A stretch of 64,000 bases of DNA from Antedon mediterranea (lineage: Eukaryota > Echinodermata > Crinoidea > Comatulida > Antedonidae), in contig NC_092674.1 of the NCBI RefSeq assembly GCF_964355755.1, positions 501,001 through 565,000 of the forward strand, given 5' to 3'. A program made the translations under genes and the position numbers. The notes under the pieces were generated by a model that ran no database searches, had not been told where the DNA came from, and saw only the letters and a program-made list of their open reading frames with translations. Positions 45,363-57,500 of the stretch are shown here, piece by piece. Positions within the stretch are counted from its first letter, which is position 1; each line of letters starts with the position of its first letter.

Positions 45363-47832
45363 ATGGAAGCTAAAGATACACCGACGCACTACGAACAAGA
45401 CGACGTCTTCGTTGAAAATGGAGGTTGGGCGAATGGAAGGCGTCCTTCGTATAGACGTTCATCCAGTACAACAACGTCACAAACACCATTTCTGATTAAA
45501 GATCAAAACTACGTAAGAAGAATATCAGAACCCGTAGAAGTAGGCGTAGGCCTACCTGTATACATTGATTCACACGTTGCCAAACAGAAGAACTTTAAAA
45601 CAGCTGTGATCGGTGTAATTATGTTAATAGTTCTGGTGGCTGGTTGCGTTATCTGTTTTTATAGAATAGAGGACAGAACCAATGATTTACAAAGACAATT
45701 AACAGAAATGAAGGCAGAGTTAGAAGCTTTGAAAAAAAGCAGTTCACAACGTGCCTCAACGAATGATGGAGAAGACGCTAAAAGAGAGTGCGTCTGCGTG
45801 CCAAACACGCAGGAAGACGCGATCAACCAGGGAGATTCTTCGGATGAAAAGTCATCCATTTTGCAATGTTGTACAAAAGATAGTAAGCAAGTAAAGACCA
45901 TCATTGAAGAGGTAACATTTTCAATTGAACTTCAATAGTTAAAACATACTGTATGTTTAACGATGCCAAATCACACCGTTAATTACGGCGTCGTAATACT
46001 GAAGTGAAATCGCCTTGCATTTCAACGAGCGCAAAGCGGAAATGACGAAACGAATTACTTCAGCCAAAGATGAATTTAAACCCTATTACTATGGATAACA
46101 TTTTTTTTTTGCGTTTCCAGGTTGTCCAAGAGAGATTACATTTCAAATTACCAGATAATGATGACAGTCCTACTAAGCCTGTGCTTAACGTCCCACACAA
46201 GCCTATCGAATTCAAGAAGAGCACAGCGTTTGCCCATGTGAACGGAATAGCAAGCACTGGACCCGGAAATAATAAAATGAAAAGTAACGGATTATTACTA
46301 AAATCGTCATAAAAACCCAGGGGTTTATTGTCTGCATGGACCTACCTGAAATGTATTGGCTAAGGTCCAATGGGTACAGAAAAATATCTTCCGCTTTGGA
46401 AATCTATAAATAGCTAGACCGGTAATCTGTACAGTCTACTTAACCTTTTTAAACTTTGTGTCTCTGGAGTCACGTTCACAATTTATCCAGGTACCTTGCT
46501 ACTAGGTACCTATTGATAATAATACAATCATAATAGAAACTGTCAATCTTGTAGAAAAAGTAGGTCTACTGATATAATACTCATGTACTTTGTTTAGGCC
46601 TACAGCTACGTTTATTAACCTCAAACCTCATCCAATTATTATAATTAAAAATAGTTTATTATAACTATCATTAATATTATATCTAATTATTATTCTTCCT
46701 TTTTAAAGACTATATAACCAGTTGGAAGGACAAGCCGCAGCTATCAGAACGCATTTCGTACCACAGAGGACGCATAACGATAGAAAACACAGGCGTCTAC
46801 TTTGTATACAGTCAAATATACTTTTATCAAGAGTCAGACATTAATCAAAATGAACCAGTGAACAAAACACAGCCTTCTGCTCACGATGCCATGGTGAGTT
46901 GGTCATAAAATGTATCCATCAATGCTAATAAAAAGGCCAATTTTACCACTCTAAAATGAGCATTAGAAAACATACAGAGGCCCAACAACAACAGAAACTT
47001 ACTTTAGTCATTTCGAATCAGATTATTGTAATCGTTTTATTTACAGGACTCATTGTTTGTTAACTGACAGTACAGTACAAAGATTAGCTCAACTGCATTT
47101 TACAAAACACTTTATATATTGCCAGGGGTCAGTATAGTTCGTCACGCTAGAAACGACTTGTAAACAGTGATAGTTTCCAAAAGTTTTGAACGTTTATAAA
47201 AAGTCAAGGTTATACACCAACTATTAAAACGATACTTTAAAAATAGGTTAGATCGGAAAGCCTTCTTTTCCCCGCGATTGTCGAATTGAATAATCCACCA
47301 ACATACATTATAATAAGAAAACCACCACAAAACATTCTAACTAGGAAACATTAGTGTCTAGAAAAATAACAAAACATATCAAATAGGGGCACCATCTTCG
47401 GTTCTGGACGTAAATTATCCGTACGTACTACTACATTGTCTTCTTTTCGAATTATTTGCTCATTGTGGTTTAAGCGTCACGGCACTCTTACTTATTATTT
47501 AATGTCAACCTCCTCCAATGTAGACAATCAACTCTTTCGTCTTTTGATGATTTCAAAGTTTCTTGACATGCATTCATTTCTCTCTGCAGCTCCATGAGAC
47601 CTGCGTGAATGGTGAACCGATCATGAAGAGTGCCGTTCCATTTCGAGAGTACACAAGCAAGTACCACGGTGGAGTATTCGAACTTAAAAAGGGGGATAGA
47701 ATTTGCGTACGGGTCTCAAGCGACGACTATCAAGTCAATATGGACCCAGAACTATCATTTTTTGGCGTGTATGGATTACAGGAGTCTTCACCAGAACTGC
47801 CAACAACCAAGCCACACACAACCACTGAATGA
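45363..47832 (+). CDS. TNF-superfamily ligand, type II membrane protein
   Basis: Four exons: 45363-45911, 46121-46283, 46709-46893, 47590-47832; 379 residues, all GT-AG and in frame. Residues about 1-78 are cytoplasmic. Residues 80-101 (TAVIGVIMLIVLVAGCVICF) span the membrane and are followed by a coiled-coil stalk (RTNDLQRQLTEMKAELEALK). The TNF homology domain starts at STAFAHVNG. It has RITIENTGVYFVYSQIYFY, the family's most conserved strand, and ends GGVFELKKGDRICVRVSSDD then PELSFFGVYGL. Cysteines in HETCVNG and RICV could form the loop disulfide seen in several family members. A Thr/Pro tail follows the domain. The closest type by eye is TRAIL/RANKL-like, but orthology cannot be assigned. 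The expected role is a trimeric ligand for TNF receptors. Confidence 0.9.
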
Positions 47833-48048
47833 AGAAGTTAAGAGTGGACAAAATGTGGAATCACAAACGTGCAGCTGTGTTATAGTATTTGCGAATAATT
47901 ATTGTACAACGCACTTTCATAACTGAAATCTAGAGCGTACAACTGGGGGTATAAACATTGCGCGCGGAGAACATTACACTCATTTACCTTACGAGGTATA
48001 TGAACAAAACAGTAGGCCTAACTGTGTTTCATGAATTCATGAATCCGA

Positions 48049-48054
48049 AATAAA
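48049..48054 (+). terminator. Poly(A) signal of the TNF-family gene
   Basis: AATAAA 217 bases after the stop codon, the first canonical hexamer downstream. Confidence 0.5.
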
Positions 48055-48059
48055 CATTT

Positions 48060-49395
48060 CAAGCATCGGATTATGGTCGGGTGGGGTGGTTATGGGAAAA
48101 TATATACAGTATACATTAATACGTATTACGTATTTGGTGAAAATCCATCTACTATTCTGACAAACTAACATAGGCGCGGCCTATTCTACTTCGTTCATTC
48201 CACATAATGTCACATTAAAATGACACGCATGGCTAAAATGTTCAATACAATATTTTGTGTCATACCGTTCCAAGGGAATTAAAAACACAACGCTGTTTTT
48301 ATTCACATACCATATCCTGATTTAAAAGTATAGAAAACAGTCTTTTGTATCCTTATTGTATAGGAGGCTTGTTCAGGGTCAAATATGCGAAACCAAATTG
48401 TAATTCAAATGTTTGCCCTATTAAACTTCTCGACTTTCTAAAAAACTATAGTCGCGATGTAAAAACCCACACAAGGAACTACTAAATTTATCAAATTACC
48501 TAATAATTATCCGATTTTTCCAGTTAATCTCCATTATCTCCTTGCTTTGACTCATGTAGGAGTAGGCCTATTCAAACTTCCAAACGATTATGGAGTTTTG
48601 AGTATTGATTGATTATCCAATTAATCGGAACACAGCACTAAAACATTTTATATAATTATGGGATTATCTTTTATCATTATCATGATGACGTTATCGTATT
48701 TATCAATTTACAATTTGGGACTTGAATCAATAAAATGATAGGACCAGATAACGGTTAAGTTAATTTGTTTTACCCAGTGAACTTGTAATCGAAGTTTCAT
48801 TTACAAGGTCTTATTCAAACAAACAAAAAGCTAAGAAAATAATATTATTATCGCAGGCATAATCAAGTAAATGATCTCCCTGGTTTAGATTACAATGTAG
48901 GCTACAAAGCTGGTATACTAATACAATTAAATATACTAATGTTATATGTTATTCATTAGGACGACCAGGAAATATAGTACCACCTCAAATTCTGTCAGTT
49001 AAATGTATTCATATTGTTACCCGATAGGACTCCGATAGCGTTGTATATTACAGTACCGCTATCCCTATTATTAAGCACTGCATGACTCGTATTTGTGTAA
49101 ATAATTTGTACAGTATTCCACAAAAGGTTAGAATGTTATATTAAGCGGCCCGCAATGCATCAACTCTCATATAAACTTTTTTTCCTGGATCCATGGGGAG
49201 CACATTATACTCGCTTGCCTATTTTACATTCCTGTTAACAAATAGAACATTCCAATGTATAATGGTGTACCGGTACCATATATGCAAAAAAAAAATGTAT
49301 TCAACAATTGTTTATAATGTATATTGATTGTAAGTAAGAGGAGATGTTTCTTTGAACAAAGAAGCGTTTATTTATTTTAAATAAATACACAAATA
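48060..49395. other. Intergenic, no gene seen
   Basis: AT-rich spacer between the TNF-family gene and the 38-bp satellite. No coding signal. Confidence 0.5.
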
Positions 49396-49397
49396 GA

Positions 49398-51236
49398 AAC
49401 TTTACTGCGTGTTGTACTTGCTTTATACCGGGTTAAACTTGACTGCGTATTGTACTTGCTTTATACCGGGTTAAACTTTACTGCGTGTTGTACTTGCTTT
49501 ATACCGGGTTAAACTTTACTGCGTGTTGTACTTGCTTTATACCGGGTTAAACTTTACTGCGTGTTGTACTTGCTTTATTCCGGGTTAAACTTTACTGCGT
49601 GTTGTACTTGCTTTATACCGGGTTAAACTTTACTGAGTGTTGTACTTGCTTTATACCGGGTTAAACTTTACTGAGTGTTGTACTTGCTTTATACCGGGTT
49701 AAACTTTACTGAGTGTTGTACTTGCTTTATACCGGGTTAAACTTTACTGCGTGTTGTACTTAACTTGCTTTATACCGGGTTAAACTTTACTGAGTGTTGT
49801 ACTTGCTTTATACCGGGTTAAACTTTACTGCGTGTTGTACTTGCTTTATACCGGGTTAAACTATACTGAGTGTTGTTGTACTTGCTTTATACCGGGTTAA
49901 ACTTTACTGCGTGTTGTACTTGCTTTATACCGGGTTAAACTTTACTGCGTGTTGTACTTGCTTTATACCGGGTTCAACTTTACTGCGTGTTGTACTTGCT
50001 TTATACCGGGTTAAACTTTACTGAGTGTTGTACTTGCTTTATACCGGGTTAAACTTTACTGCGTGTTGTACTTGCTTTATACCGGGTTAAACTTTACTGC
50101 GCGTTGTACTTGCTTTATACCGGGTTAAACTTTACTGAGTGTTGTACTTGCTTTATACCGGGTTAAACTTTACTGCGTGTTGTACTTGCTTTATACCGGG
50201 TTAAACTTTACTGCGTGTTGTACTTGCTTTATACCGGGTTAAACTTTACTGCGTGTTGTACTTGCTTTATACCGGGTTAAACTTTACTGCGTGTTGTACT
50301 TGCTTTACACCGGGTTAAACTTTACTGCGTGTTGTACTTGCTTTACACCGGGTTAAACTTTACTGCGTGTTGTACTTGCTTTACACCGGGTTAAACTTTA
50401 CTGCGTGTTGTACTTGCTTTATACCGGGTTAAACTTTACTGAGTGTTGTACTTGCTTTATACCGGGTTAAACTTTACTGCGTGTTGTACTTGCTTTATAC
50501 CGGGTTAAACTTTACTGAGTGTTGTACTTGCTTTATACCGGGTTAAACTTTACCGAGTGTTGTACTTGCTTTATACCGGGTTAAACTTTACTGAGTGTTG
50601 TACTTGCTTTATACCGGGTTAAACATTACTGCGTGTTGTACTTGCTTTATACCGGGTTAAACTTTACTGCGTGTTGTACTTGCTTTATACCGGGTTAAAC
50701 TTTACTGCGTTTTGTACTTGCTTTATACCGGGTTAAACTTTACTGCGTGTTGTACTTGCTTTATACCGGGTTAAACTTTACTGCGTGTTGTACTTGCTTT
50801 ATACCGGCTTAAACTTTACTGCGTGTTGTACTTGCTTTATACCGGGTTAAACTAATTACTGCGTGTTGTACTTGCTTTATACCGGGTTAAACTTTACTGC
50901 GTGCTGCACTTGCTTTATACCGGGTTAAACTTTACTGCGTGTTGTACTTGCTTTATACCGGGTTAAACTTTACTGCGTGTTGTACTTGCTTTACACCGGG
51001 TTAAACTTTACTGCGTGTTGTACTTGCTTTATACCGGGTTAAACTTTACTGCGTGTTGTACTTGCTTTATACCGGTTAAACTTTACTGCGTGTTGTACTT
51101 GCTTTATACCGGGTTAAACTTTACTGCGTGTTGTACTTGCTTTACACCGGGTTAAACTTTACTGCGTGTTGTACTTGCTTTATACCGGGTTAAACTTTAC
51201 TGCGTGTTGTACTTGCTTTATACCTATACCGGGTTA
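49398..51236. repeat. 38-bp satellite, about 48 copies
   Basis: The unit TTTACTGCGTGTTGTACTTG then CTTTATACCGGGTTAAAC runs for 1.8 kb. The main variants are GCGTG/GAGTG and TTATACC/TTACACC, scattered in blocks, with a few indels (for example an inserted TTAACTT near 49770 and ATACCTATACC at the end). No spacers, so not CRISPR-like. Confidence 0.97.
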
Positions 51237-51314
51237 ATTGTCAAATCATTGTAGTCGAACTTTCCTAGAAATTGTCGTAAAGTTTAATATCCGTCACGTT
51301 TAACATGTCCTTAG

Positions 51315-51365
51315 TAGAAGCATGGAGAAATAAGTTATTTATAACTTATTTCTCCATGGTAGAAG
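51315..51365. mobile_element. 38-bp perfect palindrome flanked by TAGAAG direct repeats
   Basis: Arms CATGGAGAAATAAGTTAT and ATAACTTATTTCTCCATG with a TT spacer (51321-51358). TAGAAG at 51315-51320 and 51360-51365 flanks it like a 6-bp target-site duplication. Too short to call as a known element. Confidence 0.55.
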
Positions 51366-51369
51366 AATG

Positions 51370-53225
51370 AAGAAACTTACATGATGCAAATTGGAAACAT
51401 CAAATAACCAACAATTATGACTAAATACAAAATAAGTTGATTTAAATTACGATTCCGAGGAGATAAAAAAGGAGTGGAAATGTTATAGACATTTTGTATG
51501 GGTAGAAAGGAAAGAAAGGATAATAGCCTGCACAACGCAAGTTTAAAAAAACCTAATTACGATAAATATAGGCCTAGGTTACTCGCATTCAAAATAATCG
51601 AATTACAAATAATGCACCTATTATACAGTAGGCCTATTTGCTGTAATGTACTTTATACTAAATTGAATGAATTTATTCAGGGAAAAGGGTTACAGTTCTC
51701 TTATCTTAGTAATACAGCGATGGGAATATCCGGCAGCGGCTATATACATAAGTGGATAACAGAAAATAAACAATAGACAATAGATATTCAAAAATAAATA
51801 AAAGGAAAATCCGCGTGAAGATTTAATATCTGTACCTGGAAGCCGTTATCAAACAACAAACAAATATAAATCAAGCAACCTAACAGTTTTAGATTTTGAA
51901 TAGAGATAAGGACAACAACTATTTATTTTTATTTTCTTAAATTCCATATTTTAAACGTTTAGGATCCCTTTGGAAACAAACTGAAGGTTTTGTCATTAAT
52001 GTCGTCTTGTATTTGATTTTATGTATACTCTGGTATTGTTATGAGAATTTCCAAATCAATCAATTTGAGAAAATGGAAAATAGGTTTGGGGAACATGAAC
52101 CATGCAAGTGAAACGATAATGTAAGAAAAGACTAGTTCGGCGAAGAATAAGATGGTACACCGCGAGGCGAGAGAACACTACTATTGTTATATTGTTCCAA
52201 TATTTATTGTCGTTATCATTCATCAACATATCTTAGTAAACAAAAAAAACCGGTAGGTAAACAGTAGGACCTACACGGAAAAACCAAATGTGTTTGTTAT
52301 GTTCAAACTGTGTTTGATATAATAGGACTTTTAAATGTTATGTAAACCAAAGGTAAACGTGATCTTCTATGGATACCATCCTATTGTGTTCAATCTCAAA
52401 CAATCGAAAATGGCGCGACAGGAGATAATAAAGGTATTTATTATAAACCTCGAGATTAAATAGGAACAAGTAAAGTCGAATTAAGCCCTTTCCGGATCGA
52501 CGACAGTCAGCAGTGCATACTCATATCAGCACACCTACGGACAATCCCCTACTGTTTTCTGTACTGTGCACAAAGTTCTTTAACGTGCATTAGGCCTATG
52601 TACACGGGACCAACGGCTTTACGTCCCATCCGAAGTACATCCAAATGAAAAACAAACCTGACACAAATAAGCAAACACCACAATTGCAGTTGTCTATCAA
52701 ATCAATTTATACAAAACTCATTTCAAAGTGAAATAAATATATATATATATTACTGTATATACAACTTAATACGGTTTTGCAAACGATCTCGATTGCACAG
52801 TTCTGACATATAACAAATTCACTGTCAATAAAAACAAGAAGGATAGTAATAATGTCATAATCCTTGCTGCATACTCAGTAACAGTATAGGCGTTGCCATC
52901 CAAAACCTTTAGTACCAGTAACTATTTTTTAAACAATCGGTAATATGCATGTGCTTTCATCCAAAGCCTTCGGATATCAATGTTTATTATTTCACTAATC
53001 CAAATAATAGATTTTCTAAATCGTTGATTTTAAGTGTCTTATTCTATAGTAGATTACATATCCATACTTAGGCAGCTTCATATTTAAATAGTTTTTAAAT
53101 TGATCCCCCTTGAATTGATAACAAGGACAAATAAAATATCTTGAATATAAATACTTGACAAAGATTTTGGTTTTTGTCTACATAGCACCACTGGAGGCGT
53201 TTTGATAATTCTTTGATGAATTACA
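51370..53225. other. Intergenic, no supported gene
   Basis: AT-rich. An open frame at 51498-51776 (plus, 92 codons) has no recognisable domain. At about 52560-52650 the string ACACGGGACCAACGGCTTTA then CGTCCCATCCGAAG looks like a dispersed repeat I recall from other marine invertebrate genomes; its identity is unproven. Confidence 0.4.
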
Positions 53226-53237
53226 TTTTGCATGGCT

Positions 53238-54500
53238 GTTTTTTATTACCTCTTACTCCAATATAAGGTGCTACCTCTTTACTGGATTCCTTCTTGCATT
53301 GTTATTGGTACTATTACCTCTTCCTCCAATACAAGAAGCTACCTCTTTACTGAATTCCTTCTTGCATTGTTATTGGTACTATTACCTCTTCCTCCAATAC
53401 AAGGTGCTACCTCTTTACTGAATTCCTTCTTGCATTGTTATTGGTACTATTACCTCTTACTCCAATACAAGCTGCTACCTCTTACTCCAATACAAGCTGC
53501 TACCTCTTTACTCCATTCCTTCTTGCATTGTTATTGGTTCCATTACCTCTTACTCCAATACAAGGTGCTACCTCTTTACTCAATTCCTTCTTGCATGGTT
53601 ATTGGTTCCATTACCTCTTACTCCAATACAAGGTGCTACCTCTTTACTCCATTCCTTCTTGCATTGTTATTGGTTCCATTACCTCTTCCTCCAATACAAG
53701 GTGCTACCTCTTTACTGGATTCCTTCTTGCATTGTTCTTGGTACTGTTACCTCTTCCTCCAATACAAGATGCTACTACCTCTTTACTCAATTCCTTCTTG
53801 CATTGTTATTGGTTCCATTACCTCTTACTCCAATACAAGGTGCTACCTCTTTACTGGATTCCTTCTTGCATGGTTATTGGTTCTATTACCTCTTACTCCA
53901 ATACAAGGTGCTACCTCTTTACTGAATTCCTTCTTGCATGGTTATTGGTTCTATTACCTCTTACTCCAATACAAGGTGCTACCTCTTTACTCCATTCCTT
54001 CTTGCATTGTTATTGGTTCCATTACCTCTTAGTCCAATACAAGGTGCTACCTCTTTACTGGATTCCTTCTTGCATGGTTATTGGTTCCATTAACTCTTAC
54101 TCCAATACAAGGTGCTACCTCTTTACTGGATTCCTTCTTGCATGGTTATTGGTTCTATTACCTCTTACTCCAATACAAGGTGCTACCTCTTTACTCCATT
54201 CCTTCTTGCATTGTTATTGGTTCCATTACCTCTTACTCCAATACAAGGTGCTACCTCTTTACTGGATTCCTTCTTGCATTGTTATTGGTTCTATTACCTC
54301 TTACTCCAATATAAGGTGCTACCTTTTTACTGAATTCCTTCTTGCATGGTTATTGGTACTGTTACCTCTTACTCCAATATAAGGTGCTACCTCTTTACTC
54401 AATTCCTTCTTGCATTGTTATTGGTTCCATTACCTCTTACTCCAATACAACGTGCTACCTCTTTACTGAATTTTTTCTTGCATGGTTATTTGTACTATTA
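53238..54500. repeat. 68-bp minisatellite, about 18 copies, overlapping the INTS6 stop codon
   Basis: Plus-strand unit: CTATTACCTCTTACTCCAAT, ACAAGGTGCTACCTCTTTAC, TGAATTCCTTCTTGCATGGT, TATTGGTT. The last unit (about 54430-54500) is also the final part of the INTS6 coding sequence on the minus strand. The first unit holds AATAAA on the minus strand (53242-53247), which could serve as the INTS6 poly(A) signal. Confidence 0.95.
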
Positions 54501-57500
54501 TTGCGTCGTTTATTAATGTTTTCTTCATGTTCTACAACAGCTTTTTGAAACTTAATAAGCATTTCAATAAGTCGCCTTTTCTTAAATCGTCCAGCTTCTT
54601 TAATTATGTTATTAATAAATAAGTATTTGGTATCTAGGTCTCCTTGAATATTATTCAACCCATCAAATATTTTGCTATAATCTGCGAAAAAAAGAAGAAA
54701 ACTTGGTTATCTTAGCATGTACTAAATGACATTTCTTACAAAAAGTCTTATTAAGTGGTGGCTTCACTCATATGGTTCATCTTCAGTTTATAAGTAATAA
54801 AATAATAATTTTCCTTATAACTGGAATAATCGTTTACAATGATTTAATAGATGAATATTGTTTAAAAAACACCTACCTCGTCCTGGTTTCCGAATTTCTT
54901 TGATTATTGCAAGTTTTATTGTTTTATTCATTTCATTAATGGCCGCCCGATTAATGGAAGCTTTTGGTTCCCTGTTCATTGGCTTCTTGTCAACATTATT
55001 AATCGGTTTTTGCTGTGAAGCGTTATTGATACCTGGTTCTGTATGAAGTTCAGTGTAGTCGAAAATTGTTGTCAACTCATTTTCTAGTGCATCAATTGAA
55101 TTGTTAGAGACTGCCGGACGAGGTTCAGGTTTTATAATTACTATGTCGGTGTTTTCATCTGTGGGTGGCGGCTTGCCTGAAAACAACCAAAGATTATAGT
55201 AGATATTCAATTCAATTAAACTTTATTATCCCAAACTCCGGGAAAATTCATTTGTTTGTGGTACAAAGATTCATAAATACGTTAAAAAAGCACACTAAAA
55301 AATGATAAAATACACAGAGAGAAACAAATAGTACCATTTCTCTGAGTGCAAAACATATTTCTTCAACTTTATGCAAAATAATACATTGTTTTTAGAAATA
55401 AGCTGAATTAAAGGATTACCTTGACTATTTTGGTCAATTGGAGGTTTTTTCTCGCGTCTTTGTATTAATTCTAAGTACGGTTTCCTTAATATTCCACCTT
55501 GAACATTGCCTATCATGGCTGGTGAGTTTGGTCGACGACTCGGTGGAGAAGGTGTGGATGGACGCAACCGTTTGGCTGCTGGTGATGGTGGTGGAGTGTC
55601 AAGCGATCTCTTGTTTCTTTGCTGCGGTGCTGTCAACGTATCGTTAAGATCAGCTTCATCCACCATCATTTTCTAGGGGGAAAAAAAGAAGCATCTTAAA
55701 TATGTTTGCAAGATTGTGTGCAACTTTTTTAATTGGGATATTTAATGAGGTTACATTTAAGAACACTACAATGGCAATACATGTATATGTAGAAAGTACT
55801 GTAATGTATTATCATTACCTTATCCTTTTCCGACGCTAATTTGAATGGATTTCCAAACATATGAAGACGTGCTGGTGGTGGATCAGCTTCTCTCAGAGCT
55901 GTTGGCATCTTCTTTAAGTAGTCTTGATAGTTGCCCATTTCTGCTATGGGTATGTCATGTAGAATATCTAGACAGTGAAAAGATGATTTGAAAATTATAC
56001 ATCAAAAAAAGCTTACAAATTTTAAAATTATCCAACAATATTACAATTGAATATATCAATGTTTTACTAGTTATTTTGAAATATCAAAAGAAAGTTTAGC
56101 TATCTTAGAAGTTAGCACATTAGAGACTTGGTAGAAATATATATTTTACCACTATCTGTGTTTTTGACGCCAGTAGAAGCAACCCGCGTGAGGTTCTTCC
56201 GCATCCTTTGTAATTGTTCCACTAGATCTTTCCGTGGAATATCAAACGGATTGTGATACACTTGCTGTCGGACCGGTTTGTGTATGGGAGCAGCTACAGA
56301 ATAATTAGGGAATAAAGATATGTTGTTGTCAGGTCTTGAGGTCACCGTTTCACCCGTTATACTTTGTAGAAGTTGCTGGAAATCCTTCCGTACAGCTAGC
56401 GAAGGCATCTGAGATCTGAAAATAAAAAAAGAATGTTATAATTTGGAACTTGATTGGCATCTACCTACTACAGTAATTTATACAACATTTAAATATTGGT
56501 GTGCATTAAAATTGTGCAAACCCTGTGAGGTGTTACTATTTCAGTAAAATTAAGTAAATAAAACGGTTACCTTTGTAATACTTTGATACTGATATCTCTA
56601 TGTGATCTCTTTTTTGGTATAAGTGAGGACATTCTCTCTGCCTCAATTTTCGATTGTTGTTTTAACTTCTTTAAGTAGTTTACCACACTGTAACTCAGGC
56701 AATTCTCAACATTTTCTTGAATCAAATTAGGTGAGCCCATCCTTCTTAATGCCGTTCTTAAAGGCTACATAAAATATTGTATTCAAAAATACTACCACAT
56801 TTTCTTTTTACACAATTGGTAAACAATATGTAGTGGATACTGTGTACACAAGACGTATTATGGTTTACTACAACTGCTATAGAATATGGAGGAATCTTCT
56901 ATGAATAAAACACAGTAAGTATAAGCATTTGTCTCAAAGATGCTAATTTATAAATTAACATACAGTGGGAACCCATTACTGTAGCTTACAGAGGGTACCA
57001 ATTTAACACACACTTACAGGTTACCTATTTTAGATTCTGTTGTGAAATAAAAGTTTATTGAAAAAATATATATTATATATATATATAAATATATATAAAA
57101 ATCCATATAAAAATAGTTGTTTTGAACAAAACTAGCACAATTACAAACAATTAAAATATATTATGACAATGTGTAATAAAGATGAGATTTGCAATGGAAA
57201 AAGTCAATACAATGGTAAGACTCGAAAAAAACAACAATTTTTACAAAAACTTCATAAAAAACATTCATAAACAAAGTTCCTGATGATAGAAAACAAAAGG
57301 TTTATCCAAACTTAAATAAGCTTCTCTACTGAAAGTGATAACAAAATTAAACATACCCCTAAATAATAACTGGGAACATCACGTAAGTATTGCTCAAAAC
57401 TCGTTCTCCATTTTATTGTAGGTTTTAGTTTGTGCACTTTAATGAGGTCATCTGTTAAACAAAACAAGAAAACTTGTATAAATAATGTATTAGTGGTTTA

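Noticed and set aside
49398-51236. CRISPR-like regular array
   Set aside because: Units are contiguous with no unique spacers, and the genome is eukaryotic.
51498-51776. 92-codon plus frame
   Set aside because: No recognisable domain, weak start context and AT-rich composition like its surroundings.
53232-54548. Leucine-rich repetitive plus-strand frames up to 315 codons, resembling multi-pass membrane proteins
   Set aside because: Several overlapping frames all come from the 68-bp array antisense to the INTS6 3' end; hydrophobicity follows from T/C-rich composition.
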